64,000 nucleotides of DNA, from assembly GCA_021399435.1 (NCBI GenBank), contig JAJTUP010000016.1, forward strand, positions 1 through 64,000, read 5' to 3'. Positions within the stretch are counted from its first letter, which is position 1, and every line of letters begins with the position of its first letter. Origin of the DNA: Diaporthe sp. PMI_573. Lineage: Eukaryota; Ascomycota; Sordariomycetes; Diaporthales; Diaporthaceae. Below are positions 1-10,649 of this stretch, piece after piece. The notes beneath the pieces are model-generated. The model was not told the origin of the DNA and ran no database searches. It saw only the letters and a list, made by a program, of their open reading frames with translations. The position numbers and the translations under genes are program-made.

Positions 1-1305
1 GGAGAAATTAAAGGACTAGTAATTACTTACTAGTAGGTAGAGCTTAAAGTAAGTAAAGGTGGACGTGACAGGCTTAAGCCTTTAGATAATATAGTTAGGA
101 AACCCGGTGTTCTAGTAAGAGTAGCGTCTTTAGTAGGGCCAGCTACCACAGATATTCCAGTACCAGACATAGTTAAAATAAAGTAATTAAAGCCATAGGC
201 TTGTTATTAAGAGAGTTTATATATTATCTAGAAAGTTAAATATTCTTAGGTTAGTACTTAGTACAGTAATAATACTTAAAACATCATGCCTTTTTAAGGT
301 ACTTTTCCTCTTCCTAGCATATATAGTCTCTCCTTAAAGTCTCCTATTAGCTCTAGTTAAAAGCCATAATACCTTAGCCTTACCTCTCTATATACTCCTC
401 GGGCTTTATACTTATACCTAAAAGTACCTTGCTATAAACCTTGTTATGATAGACGTGGGGGTAATTATTATAATAGCGCTACTTTCTAACCAGACTTTAG
501 TTACTAAAGCAACTTACGGGATTAAATCAAGGGCTATTCTCCCCTAATCTAAACTTATCAAATCCTGTAAAAGTCTAATCCCCTCTTAATTAAGCATTTC
601 ACAAGTAAATATATCGCTCTACCAAGGCTTTAGCCATCACTGTAAAACAATCCCTAGCATAATGGCTGATATTTACACCTTAGACACGAAGCTTAGTCAA
701 GAGGGTACCCTTTAGAACCTTGGTAAGAGAGCAGGTTTAAAAGCAGGGTTCTTCCTATATACTTTAGGTATGCTTTCTCTATCTTTAGTTCAGTTACACA
801 TCTCTCTCGCTAGCAAGGTGTTCCCTTAGTAGTTCTGATTAGGCGTTACTGAGATAATTCTATACATGATTATGAAGAACAGGCAAGCTTTAGACCGACT
901 CGTTAGTCGTAAGCTCTCTCCTCAGTCTTTAAAGGTCACATAGTCAGCTCTGCCCGGGCCAGATCACTAGTAAAAACGTAGACACTAAAGCCGAGCATAA
1001 CAGGTGCCTAAGTTCTGCTAGCCCCTTTGAGTGAGAGAGAGGAAACTGCTAGAGGGCTCTAACGCGAAGAAAGAAGAGATAATGAAAAAGGGCTAGAAGG
1101 GCCACGAAGGTGATAAAAGCAGGGTGTGTTGGTTCTAATTAGACAATGTCACAGGTTATCAAATAATAATAATAGAAGAATGAGTTGAATTGTTTTTTTG
1201 CTTCGGCCCTTGAGAGGGATAGAAGCATGTCTGGTACTTATAGTACGGACGGCCAAGAAAGAAAATTTATCGCACTAGCTACGTGAAACACTGTACCCCG
1301 TAACA
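1..1305 (-). mobile_element. Left-end LTR-type element, partial, nested in Gypsy-1
   Basis: Read on the minus strand, position 1305 begins with TGTTACGGGG, a typical Ty3/Gypsy LTR start, exactly where the reverse transcriptase/RNase H reading of the neighbouring Gypsy element stops. This suggests a second LTR element, or a solo LTR, inserted into the first. The LTR end is not clear; the first ~200 bp (about 1120-1305) have nearly balanced base composition. The rest, down to position 1, is AT-rich with frequent TA, and I could not translate any recognisable domain from it. The element probably continues left of the window. The family assignment rests only on the LTR-like start and the interruption of the neighbour. 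Confidence 0.4.
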
Positions 1306-1319
1306 ATATATAAGCTATC

Positions 1320-2697
1320 AAACCTATTTCTAAGTTAGCTCCTTTTATTTTATAAAGCTACGAAGGTTATTATAATTAGAGAATACTATAACTAGTTCTT
1401 ATACCTCTTTAAGGTATTATTACTAGTACTTAAAACTCTTAATAATAATACTTAGCTTCTTATTATAAGTTATCTAATTTAGCTTAATTCCTAAGAATTT
1501 CTTTAACTAGAAAGTAATTAGATATTATAAAGATTTATCCTTATAGCTATATTATTATAAGATTACTAATATAGTAGCTCTGTCTAATGTATTATACTTA
1601 ATTTAAGTAAGAAGTATAGGATTATAATATTAGAGAAGAGATATTTATTAGAACCTTGTCTTAAGCCTTTTAAAAGCCTTTTGTACCTTAGTATTCTCTA
1701 GGGTAAAGAGATTAATTTCCCCTAGCTTTCAGCTATATTTTATACCCTTTAGTTATTTATTAAGTAGTCATATAATCCTTAAATAATCCTAGATAAACCT
1801 TTAATAAAAGTTATAAAAACCTAGAAAGACTTAAATATTATAGTAGGTTATTAATATAGGCTATTCTTAGATAGTCTTAATCTTATCAGGGTCTATTTAG
1901 ACTTCTTTCCTTCTAACTAAAAATCCTAGAAACTCGATTTCCTCTTAAAAAAAGCAGTACTTCTTAATATTACTATATAGCTCTATTATTACAAGACGAT
2001 CTATAATTATTTATATATACTTTTTATACTCTTCCTTACTTCTTAAGAAAATCAAGATATTATCTAAATAAATAATTATATAGACATCAATATAATCTCT
2101 TAAAACCTTAGTAATAAAAGATTAAAACATAGCTAGTATGTTAGTTAATCTAAACAATACTACCCTAAATTTATAATATCTATATTAAGTATGAAAAGTA
2201 GTCTTCTATTTATTACCCTCTTAGATATAAATCTAATAATATATATTTATTAAATTAATCTTAGAGAAAAACTATATATTTAATAGTTAATCTAGAATCT
2301 CTAAAACCAATAATAAGGGGTACTAATTTTTTATTATTATTTTATTAAGGGCCCTATAATTAATATAGAGCTAAAGGATCCTATTCTTTTTTAATATAAA
2401 TAAGATTAGTATACTTATAGGACTCTTGCTAAGGGTAATCCATCCTAACTTTAAACTCTCTTTAATTCATTCCTTTAAGACCTTAAGCTCCCCTAATAAA
2501 AGTAGGTATAGGGGAAGAAAAGGGGGTAAAGTCCCCTTTTCTAGCTCTATTATATAATCAACCTTTCTCCTTAATAGTAACTCCTTAGCTCTAGCCTTGA
2601 TGAAAAATTCCTCTAGCCCCTTTAATTATAGGTATATCTAAGATAGATCTAGGGGTAGTCTCTCTCCTTTATTTATCCCCTAAGGCTCTTGTTAAAC
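1320..2697 (-). pseudogene. Gypsy-1 pol: reverse transcriptase and RNase H, broken
   Basis: Translating the minus strand and reading through stops gives the normal Gypsy order. A pre-RT segment (IIELEKGTLPPFLPLY) leads to the palm region with YRALNKIIIKNQYPLLL, then the catalytic-box equivalent YLDNILIF, where the expected YLDD has become YLDN, a G-to-A type change. Next come the FLGFLV connection motif and the start of RNase H, ending near NNLRSFI. At that point the frame runs into the LTR beginning at 1305. Many stops interrupt it. The enzyme would copy element RNA into DNA in the cytoplasmic particle; here it is a relic. Assignment to Ty3/Gypsy is secure; the exact clade is not determined. 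Confidence 0.87.
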
Positions 2698-3232
2698 GGA
2701 AACGCTTGTGTGGGCGCTACACGTAAGGGGTTACCCTAGACTTCACGTAGGGAGTTACCCTAGACTTGGCACTTTTTCGGCTAAGTGCCTATGTGGCGTG
2801 CGCGCCGGCAGATGAGTTTGGTGGCCGTGAGCCGATTTTTTGGGCTGTTTTAAGACCCTAACTTCGAACCTCTGCATTCCCCTTATTTCTTACCCAAAAA
2901 GCATGTAACCTAGTTTATTAGATAGCCTGATTTCTGAAGTTTATCTGTATTTAGTTTGGTTACTGTCAGGGTTAGGGTTGGCTGGCTGTTTGAAGCCAAA
3001 GATGGTGGGTCTGAGGGCCGAAGTTTCCGGCCCCTCCATTCCTGCACCAGAGCCAACCGCAGCGTGCCCAGGGTTGAGGTCATGTCGGAGGGACTGTGAG
3101 GAGGGCTGACAGAAGCCCACTCGAATTCAATGCAAAGTTGTCCAAACCACTCTCAATCGTCCCAACAAGACCTCAGTGCACCCTACTGCTACCTGACCAT
3201 TCAATCCACCAACCTTCAGAGCTCTTACTAAT
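2697..3232. other. GC-rich island inside AT-rich Gypsy-1
   Basis: About 535 bp of roughly balanced base composition sits between AT-rich Gypsy-1 pol and its upstream coding part, with sharp edges. It holds an imperfect 24-bp tandem duplication near its left edge, a short GGGTTAGGGTT tract near 2968 and a small GGGCCG/CGGCCC hairpin near 3015. No ORF of note was seen. It may be a later insertion (solo LTR or small non-autonomous element) that escaped RIP. No terminal repeats or target duplication were found that would settle this. Confidence 0.55.
2720..2767. repeat. 24-bp tandem duplication
   Basis: Two adjacent 24-bp units at 2720-2743 and 2744-2767, each with the core GTTACCCTAGACTT, differ at only two positions, both A/G transitions. 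They lie at the left edge of the GC-rich island and may belong to the terminus of the inserted sequence. Confidence 0.8.
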
Positions 3233-4950
3233 CCTCCTACTCTATTAGGTTAAAAGGTTTAACTATAAAAAAGATTATATAATAATAGGAGATCCTTCTC
3301 TAATTCCTTAAAAAGGACTTTATAGTTTATTATACTACGCGAATTTCATTCTATTAAAGCTACCAATCTTTTAGATAACTTTCTAGCCCTATTTAAAAAT
3401 ATTTTAAACCTAGGGTACCTAATAATAAAGTAGACTCTAAGTATTTCCTTCTAATTACAATACAATCTTACGTCTCTTTCCTTTAATTACCAAAATAATC
3501 CTTAAGCAATAAAGGTACTTGATAAATACTATAAGTAAGGACTGTGATCTCTTAGATTCCCACCATAAATACTAATAACTTTATAGATAATTTAAGACTA
3601 AACTTTTTAATAAATAAAATACTAACTAAATCTACTTATACCTATATATCTAGATTAATTTTAATACGTCTTTAACCCTACTTTATCATTACTTTACTAA
3701 AGATTATAAATATATCCTAGACTTTAACTATCTCTTTTTCTACTTCTAGGTATAGTTACTAGTCTTTCTCTTTAACCTTAAATACTATTTCTATAAGTAG
3801 TTAAGAGGTACCTTAGCTTCCTCTTCCTTGGTTCTAACCTTAATAGCTCCTAGATTAATAGTTACCATAGCCTCGTACTTAATTTACTAATACTACGGTT
3901 TCTACCAGTACTAGGTAATCTAAAGAATAGTAATAGGTACTTCTATACCTATAGGATGTAATTATCTTACCTATTTTATCTAGAAGATTTAGCTTTAGGG
4001 TTATTTTAGAGGTACTTCCCTAAGTATTCTAATTTAGCTAGGTATAAGAACCCCTAGCTCTTAATCCTTAACCTCTTCCTTAGCCTTACTACCATAGATA
4101 ATTTTAAGTTCCACCCTATATATTTAAAGTACTTCCTAAAGGGCTTCCCTCTCATTCTTTCTTATTAGGGGTTCTATTAATTCCCCCCTTCCTTAAGCCT
4201 ACCTCCTTATATTTCCTCTTTCTTACCTTTTCTAGGGTATTAACCTAGATTACTTAGATAACCCTAACCATCTTATTCCTAATCTCTAGCATACTAAGGG
4301 TGTATTTTATTTAAATCTCTAATAATACCTATCCTAATAGCTTTAAGAGAAAGAATTTAGCTCTTAAATTATTATTCCTTATTTTCTATTCTAATTCTAA
4401 TATTTTAAAATACTAGTAGAAGGTCTATAAGTCTTAGTTTTCTTATTAGTAAGTAGTATTAATTAAGCTTTAAATAATACCCGATATACCTTAGAGATCC
4501 TTCTTAAAATTAGAGCTAAAAGTCTTAAACTCATCTTACTTATAATAGTCAAAGATAGACTCGTCTCCTTTTCTCAAGGACTTTATATAAGTATCCTAAC
4601 AATCTCGGTACTCTTTCTTAATATAGTCTAATATATATATTACTTTCATCTTATCATTATAGAGAGTTTATAGTTATAAGACATAGGCCCTTTCTAGGTC
4701 TATTATCTAGCTATTATATTACTAAAGGGTACAGGCTATAGGTAGTAAAGTAATATTAGCCAGCTTTAAGTCTTTTAGCTTAACTTTAATAGTCGTTTGA
4801 GCTACTTCTAGAGCATCGATTTTCTATTAAAGTAGTTAATTATGTTCCTATTCTTATACCAGGGCATTATTAAGCTAAAGTATTCCCGAGCTATCTTCGG
4901 TATTGTTGTAACTTCCTTAGGATCTTCCCCTTCTTTTACTAGTCTTTAGT
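3233..4950 (-). pseudogene. Gypsy-1 gag/protease region, degraded
   Basis: AT-rich sequence between the 5' LTR and the GC island, on the same strand as the downstream pol. Position and composition fit a Gypsy gag and protease. The frames are so full of stops that I recovered only short gag-like helical stretches and no intact zinc knuckle or protease DTG motif. The call is mostly by context: the LTR start lies upstream and the RT downstream. Confidence 0.5.
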
Positions 4951-5179
4951 AGTATTGTAGGTAGTACGTAGAAGAAGAATCAGAATTGTAATGGGCTCTG
5001 TACTAGGCACGATGGTCCGGTGAACTAGGAAGGCCAACATGTATATTAGGTATAGGTCTCGTGCAAGACTAATTCTTGCCCCCCTCTAGTCTGAGACGTG
5101 GGGGCTTCAGGCCCCTTTTAAGAGGGCCCTCGCGGGGGCCACGCCGGGGCTTCCGCGTGGCTTCTGCCCGGTCGTTACA
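4951..5179 (-). mobile_element. Gypsy-1 5' LTR (approximate)
   Basis: Minus-strand sequence starting TGTAACGACC at 5179. The first ~90 bp are strikingly GC-rich compared with the rest of the element and include a GGGGC/GCCCC hairpin near 5101-5115. The LTR's 3' boundary is not visible because the partner LTR is absent, so the lower limit is a guess. The upper boundary is better: the plus-strand ORF on the other side is open right up to 5180. Confidence 0.5.
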
Positions 5180-6180
5180 CAAATTTGTTTAGACACAGAT
5201 CCCAATCTAGTCCTGGCTCCAAGCGACTTTTAGAAGATTACCTTCAAGCCACGCCTTGTAACCTTGTTAAAAAACAAGGATAAATGGCCTGGAGACAAGT
5301 ATGCCTATAAAGAGACAAACATCGATATTTCTATTAAGCAGAGCCGTCAGTACAGTCTAAAGAAGCATTATAAAGGGTTGGATATTGATTGGAATATACT
5401 AGATAGCCATCTAGAAGGCCTCGAGACCCTGTTTAGTAAAAAAAGAAGAATAACTTTTAGTATAGAATTTATTTTTAAGAAAGTTACGGGTAACTCCCCT
5501 TTAATTAAGGGAAAGAAGAAGGGGCAGAGTGCTACTAAGGCGCAAAAGCTTTAGAGAGCCGCTGATACAGGTCTCTAGACCCGCGTCTACAAATACCGTC
5601 GGTATAGACGCAAGTACTACAAGCAAAGACCCTACTACTGGGCAGACGAAAATAGGAATCACCATAAGTTGCTGCCAAGACACCTCAAAGAGATCTTCCA
5701 TTACATCAAAGGAAAAATAAAGGAGGAAGAGAAAGAAGAGGAAATAAAAATCAATATTGAGATTCCTCTAATAATCCTCAAAGACGTACTAAATAACAGT
5801 CGCAAACGGAAGGCAGAAGACGCTGACAATTTTCGCAGCTATAAAGCCCACAGACTGGCTAATAGCAAGGGTTACAATGTAGCCGAGGCAGCCCATAGTA
5901 AAGTTCTTGGGGAAATAGAGGGTGATAAAATAGAGAAACTCAAGGAATACTATACCTAGAATCTGTAATAAATTAGGAGCGATTAATAGAGACAAGCCCT
6001 GTAGGCTGCAAATCAATTTGTATTAGATTAGTTTCTCAAACTAAATTCCATTCTCTAGTACTTAAAAGTGGTTACAGAGTTAATAGTTAAGGGTGGAGTA
6101 AAACCTAGCATTACGCTATAGTTTGTGAGCAGTATTAGGAGATTTTAACAAGAGATAGAGAAGACTTAGAATAAGAGAAA
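5180..6180 (+). pseudogene. RIP-damaged ORF with former Cys-rich segment
   Basis: One plus-strand frame stays open across this region if TAG/TAA are read as Gln. It is interrupted by TAG at 5552-5554 and 5576-5578 and by many TAG/TAA after about 5957. The first part (5264-5554) is basic. A central segment contains the Tyr-rich run VYKYRRYRRKYYKQRPYYW, followed by HLKEIFHYIKG, then a Lys/Glu-rich and helical C-terminal part. The spacing of the tyrosines suggests a fungal Cys-rich motif (C..C..KYC....YCW-like) in which TGC/TGT became TAC/TAT by RIP; that is inference. The frame is cut on its left by the Gypsy-1 LTR. Function is unknown; it may itself belong to a repeat, since RIP acts on duplicated DNA. 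Confidence 0.6.
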
Positions 6181-6219
6181 AATTCTTATTCTGTTAATTT
6201 GCTGTTATTCATAGTATAT

Positions 6220-6520
6220 TTATCCTGGTGGCCGTGTGATAGATATCCCCGCATGACGAAAGTGGCTCTCTGCAACGTCTACATCGTTACTAACTACATT
6301 AATGCACCACTCTAAGAATATTTTAAACTCTCTGGTAATAAAATCTTTGTTTTCGTGCTACTTTTTCTTGATGAATTTCTTAAGGACCCCAAAGTACTCC
6401 TTGATGGGATTGAAGTCGGGCGAATAGGGTGATAAGAACTCTAATACCATACCTGCATCCCGACACATCTGTACGATTGTGTCTGAACGATGCCAAGAAG
6501 CATTGTCCATGTAACAGACC
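6220..6520 (-). pseudogene. Tc1/mariner-type transposase, C-terminal DDE half
   Basis: The minus-strand translation begins with VCYMDNASWHRSD, holding the second catalytic Asp (MDNA motif). It continues with EFLSPYSPDFNPIKEYF and an FGVLKKFIKKK helix, has one in-frame TAG, and ends in a natural TAA at 6220-6222. This is the C-terminal half of the DDE_3 domain of fungal Tc1/mariner-type transposases. The third catalytic acid, expected in NPIE, is Lys here (NPIK), a G-to-A change that would abolish catalysis. The N-terminal half is missing and foreign sequence starts at about 6521. No terminal inverted repeat was found nearby. Confidence 0.88.
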
Positions 6521-6529
6521 TCCAAAACT

Positions 6530-6846
6530 CAATAGGGAATGGAACTGATGATGCATGAGGAAGGCGGGCTGGGGGCTGTGCTTGTTGGTTATTGGAAATA
6601 GGCTGCAGAATAAACTGGTTGTTACTGTTTACTGTTAACGGCCCTGCTTGTGTTGCTGAATGATCCACAAAGATGGGGATGTCTTGAGGGTTCTGGCGCT
6701 GTCTTTGGTTGTGGTTGTACATCTTCACAATGATATTTGATGTAGAAAGAGAGCTTCTTCCAAGAGGAAAAGTCCTGCTTTATATATTGCACGCGTTGAA
6801 GTAATTCACTTACACATGATTGCTGTGATGTAATGATCTCAAGCAT
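6530..6846 (-). CDS. Unrecognised open frames, Gln/Asn-rich, probably broken
   Basis: Two overlapping minus-strand frames: one from an ATG at 6846 (about 74 codons, contains VQPQPKTAPEPS) and one further down rich in Gln, Asn and Pro (NHNQRQRQNPQ, ISNNQQAQPP). They could be one protein split by a frameshift or a small intron. No domain was recognised. The frame abuts the truncated transposase at 6520, so the piece looks cut on its 3' side. It could be a gene fragment or chance. Confidence 0.25.
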
Positions 6847-7298
6847 TGTGTGTTTTTCACAGCCCTAAGCACACTGACATGTTGCCAATTGATCAAGCAT
6901 AACATACCAAATAGCTGTATACATAACAAATCATCTTCTTCCTTCAATTGCATGAATAAATGCTGTTTCTGTGTGTGCGAGAGAGATATCCCTTTTCAAT
7001 CTTATATAAGGAGTCTTATTCGCACAGCCGGCTGTGCGGGTACGGCTCGCCGCCGAGGAGGTGGATGTAATAGAGATGGGCCACTTATATGTGGTCCACG
7101 TGGATATGCAGTGTAGTTGGTCCGAGCCTTGCTTCTTCCTTCCTCGTCCTCATTATATTTGATGAGGCGAGGCTATGATACTAGACCTGCCGAACCTGCA
7201 ACAGATCTCTAGCACCGCTCTGACTCTCGTGGTGCACTCGTGTGACAATCTGGGTAGAGGTATATGCAACACCTTGTTGTGGTCTTGGAAATAATTCC
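6847..7298. other. No gene seen
   Basis: Base composition is normal and the plus-strand frame 6850-7116 has no recognisable features. A pair of near-mirrored GTGGTCCACGTGGA sequences lies near 7092-7105. This region would be the 3' flank of the membrane-protein gene that ends at 7299. Confidence 0.3.
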
Positions 7299-8384
7299 TC
7301 AAGGATGAACAAAGTTCTCCAAAAGCTGCGCGATGCGATCGTCAAGTGCAGCTAAGTCTCGTCGTATCTTAGCTGCTTCACGAAAAACTTGTCGGGGATC
7401 GCTATCAGGAGAGTTATCTGGAAGCACAGGTTCTCCTCTTTCCAACGCCGACGCGGAAGTAGAAGGTCCAACCCAGGACTCCAATGTTTGCGATCGTGGG
7501 ATATGTGTTGGAATCAACGTGTCCCTTGGTTCTTGGTCTTTCTTCAGGTCTTGAAGAAATATAACGTCAGAATTGTCATTCTGGCCAATGGCCACGGTAT
7601 CCGACAGAGAGTAGAGCGAGTAGCAGACCGATACGCTGACGATATATGTAACAAAAACAGCTCTGCTATCCGAAGGCGAAGCGGATTGGTCAAGATCGTT
7701 CGTCCAAACAAATCCTAGATAGATTCCAAGGCCGACTAAAAACGCGCATACCGATGCTGATAAGAGTGCATTCGGGGCTGAATAAGTCAAAACGGATGTT
7801 ATAGATGGCAAAATATCGATATCGGGATCAGATTTCGAAGCACGTTTTGTCGGCATCCATCGTTTGTTCTCTTCCTGCTCAGACTTTCTCCTCATCCATG
7901 CTCTGATCTCTTCTGAGCTCAAGAAACGGCTTAGGACTCGGTGCTGTTGGCTTGCGTAATAAACCGATATTATTGAAGAAACTAAGCTGAAGGTGAAGAA
8001 ACCTCGGGCTGTCCAGTGGGCTTGGCTTAAATTGCTTAAGGAAAGAGCTGTGATGGCTATTTGAGCCAGGATTGTGCCCTAAAAACACTTAATTTCGTCT
8101 GCGAAAGGAGTGTGAGCATGGGTCGAGCTTACGGCCACAGCAACCATATTACTTTCTTGTTTGGTTGCGTCCTTGAAATCCAAGGCCACGCGGTCATCTT
8201 TGGACGCCAATACTCGTACCTGCATTCTCCATACTGCGCTGCTCCCAAATACAAGCAGCAATGCTCCAGTAGGGCCATACTCTGTTGGGTAAAAAAGGAT
8301 TCTCGAAAACAGTATGGAGGCGCCTCTTGCATAAGGCTTCACCACCGTAAGAACGGAAGAAGCCAGATCAATCACTTCTGCCAT
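7299..8384 (-). CDS. Conserved fungal multi-pass membrane protein, two exons
   Basis: Exons are 8384-8133 and 8078-7299 on the minus strand, with a 54-nt intron (donor GTAAGC, acceptor TTTTAG). The spliced protein is 343 residues. I chose the ATG at 8384 (MAEVIDLASS) because it starts a familiar fungal protein; the frame upstream lacks similar character. Hydrophobic segments lie near residues 33-50, 86-104, 114-134, about 185-205 and 216-232. The segment GTILAQIAITALSL joins directly across the splice and is followed by HWTARGFF and YYASQQHRVLSR, a pattern I recall from uncharacterised fungal membrane proteins. A Gln-containing amphipathic C-terminus (IRRDLAALDDRIAQLL) may form a coiled coil. 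No catalytic motif is visible and the function is unknown. There are no RIP-type stops, so it is probably an intact host gene. Confidence 0.85.
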
Positions 8385-8872
8385 GGCTGAAGTTCTGTTC
8401 TTTGAAGATGAGGGACAGAACAAAGAGAATCTTTTAGAAGTTCGCAAATGGAGAAGATTTCGATGAACAAAGTTCTGCGCCAGAGGAATGGCAAAGAGAG
8501 TATAAAATGGTTGGGTACACCAGAAAAGGGCAGTTGCTGCCCAACCGACTCACACCTCTTACCTCAGCAGGTTGGGGGAGACGAGATCATTCCCGTGCCA
8601 CGGCCCAGATTTACTCCCTGAGTTACACAAAGAAGTGGGGCACGGGATCTCCGGGATTTGAAGCGAGGACGATGCATGTCATCCTGTTCGGTGAGGCAAA
8701 GAGTAACAACAACACTGCCATGTGCAACCCAACCCCCCCAGAGCCTGCTTGAAAAGATAACGCGGTGAACTGGTGCGTAGGTTTTATAGGTCACACTCCA
8801 GCCGCCACCCTTGCCAAGACGAAAACGAGAGCCTGACGAGGACATAGGGCCAGAATACATGCACTTGTGCTC
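8385..8872. other. Upstream region of the membrane-protein gene; no gene seen
   Basis: Short frames on both strands overlap without recognisable content. The minus strand near 8655-8670 has a GCTTCAAATCCC run resembling a tRNA B box, but the flanking stems do not pair. The region would include the promoter of the gene starting at 8384. No TATA box stands out. Confidence 0.3.
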
Positions 8873-9259
8873 TTACCCCTCGATCAGAGACACCATAGAC
8901 AGCTCTTCGAATGTAGTGCTCTTATCTGGCGCATTATACTCTAGATCGTCGCCCAGAAATATAAAGCCCCCAACCACCGAGGCGAGACACTGCGATGTGA
9001 CAGGAAAACGCAAACATGCAGTATGCAGGATCTCGGTGACTCGAACCCTTGTTGGCGAGTTGTGTGGGCCAGCAAAGAGCGAGTTGCATCGCAGCCTGGC
9101 ACCATCCCGAATCTGAATCACGCAGGCTGGCGATGCCCTGCGATCGCGTTCAGCCGAACGATGTGCATTCGAACCCGCACCGGTGAAGGCTTGGCGGTCG
9201 GAAAGAGAAGCTGCGGCATGGCTGCATGCAAAGACCGACAGCAAACGGTACAAGTCCAA
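8873..9259 (-). other. Open frame without ATG, possible exon
   Basis: An open minus-strand frame of 128 codons contains LASVVGGFIFLGDDLEYN and PDKSTTFEELS. It has no upstream ATG in frame (the 5' end reads TTG) and ends at a stop just after a possible GTAAGA donor near 8874. It may be an internal exon of a decayed gene. I do not recognise the family. Two GGTTCGA runs inside it look like B-box motifs but are not part of a tRNA. Confidence 0.22.
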
Positions 9260-10499
9260 GGCTACGTCCCCGCGTCATCTATTGTATAAATTAAATCATC
9301 AGGCTTTCATAGCACAACCAGGACGTCACCAAAGAGAACTGAGGGTTTTAAGCGAAACTAGGCCACTAGACCACGAAAGCCAGTCCTCTCTCATTCAGCT
9401 TAGCCATCCAGCTGGAGTGCGACTGCAGTAAAGCACAAACAACTGATTCAATTTCCCTGTCTTGCCATTTTACGAGGATTGTCTTCGTGTCAGGAAGACG
9501 AAGTTCTCATGAATATCTATCTTGTGAGGCGTTCAGAAGCCAAGAGCATGGTACGCACAAGGTAACTACAGCATAGGGTTCTTGCTGAGGGCTGCCGACA
9601 CAAAGACCAATCATGAGAAGCTACAAATCCACTCCGGCGTTTTCCGATGTTTCTTTCATCCAATTTCAAGGCGGGGGCTCGCGATATTGGGTATGACATG
9701 GAATAACAAATGGGCAGATGATGTCTTGCCGGTTTGTGATTGTGCCTGATGCGGTCGCCGATTGGGCCACCGCGAGATTGAGTCCATGTCTAAAACAAGA
9801 CGTCCCTCCGGGGTCGAGGGAAGGCAGCACTTCGTTGTGCCTCGAAACAGGTTGCTTGACGACAATGCAATGCCACCTCCAACATCGATAGCTCTGCAGT
9901 ACGAGGTTCCAGATCGTCGATCACTTATTTGCTGAGATGGTAAAAGCGGATCACAGCCTAAGAGAGAACAGGCGTGTTACGTCAAATGCATGGTATGCTG
10001 TGCTACTACGTGGCAAGTTCAAAGCGGTGAGACTGGATTGGATTGACATGCATATCGGCTATCTGACGCAATTTACCAATTTCGAAACCGGTCAACAGGT
10101 CGCGTCCCTATAGAGCTGTTCGGTTTTCAAGCCAATGTCGACTTGACGTGGCGGAAAGACTCCAGAAGCAGCAACACAGACCAGCGTGTCTGGCGAGCTT
10201 CCCAGCCCCGCAGATTATCAAGGGCCTCGAAAGGTTTCCATGCATCTTTGACTGAAAGTGGAAGCATGTGCTCATGTTCACGGTCAAGGTAGCGGCGCTC
10301 ATTGCTCCAGAGATTTGGTTCCACAACCTGATTTGGTTCCCGCAGATGATCTCAATGATTAGCGAGACCGTAGCCTCTTGAACGATCTAAACACATTGAA
10401 ACCATGTGTCGTTGAATAAGTCTGCGACTTGAGCCTAGACCGAGTCGTGTAATGGTGGTATGGCGCCCTTGCCCCAGGAGGTAGGACACCTTTCCAACC
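9260..10499. other. No supported gene
   Basis: Normal base composition with only short overlapping frames. The minus-strand frame 10127-10324 (EPNLWSNERRYLDREH, then ALDNLRGWEARQTRW) looks more protein-like than its neighbours but has no partner domain and no clear splice sites. I see no repeats or terminal inverted repeats here. The region may hold eroded coding sequence. Confidence 0.3.
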
Positions 10500-10536
10500 T
10501 TAGGGTTAGGGTGAGGGTTAGGGTGAGGGTTAGGGT
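10500..10536 (+). repeat. Interstitial telomere-type repeat (TTAGGG)
   Basis: A 37-bp tract alternates TTAGGG with TGAGGG: three TTAGGGT units and two TGAGGGT variants, in the G-rich orientation on the plus strand. TTAGGG is the usual telomere repeat of filamentous ascomycetes. The tract is far from either window end and lies about 110 bp beyond the break point of the truncated DUF2235 gene, so it is an internal relic rather than a chromosome end. Confidence 0.85.
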
Positions 10537-10649
10537 CCCGGTCCCGGCAGTCACGAGCGGCATAGCTGCTCACCCGTACTCGGGCTGCCGCTTCCGATCA
10601 ACAAGCAGAACGACGCATAGATAATAAGCGACACCCATTCTGTTTTCCG

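Larger units (their letters stand above)
1306..5179 (-). mobile_element. Gypsy-1: RIP-degraded Ty3/Gypsy retrotransposon, minus strand
   Basis: The minus strand starts at 5179 with an LTR-like TGTAACGACC, followed by a degraded gag/protease-like stretch and then a clear Gypsy reverse transcriptase and RNase H. The element is cut at 1305 by another LTR and contains a GC-rich island (about 2697-3232) that breaks the coding order. Its 5' edge lies exactly where an unrelated plus-strand ORF begins (5180), so the element appears to have inserted into that ORF. Nearly all in-frame stops are TAG/TAA at positions where Gln is expected, as RIP produces. The 3' LTR is not in the window. It cannot be active. 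Confidence 0.8.

Noticed and set aside
8650..8720. tRNA-like B box (GCTTCAAATCCC on the minus strand)
   Set aside because: The T-arm stem does not pair and no acceptor stem or anticodon arm is visible; at most a distant tRNA-derived repeat.
9020..9180. Two GGTTCGA motifs resembling tRNA B boxes
   Set aside because: They lie in an open coding-like frame and lack the other tRNA arms.
10500..10536. Chromosome end
   Set aside because: Only about six degenerate units, flanked on both sides by ordinary sequence; an internal relic.
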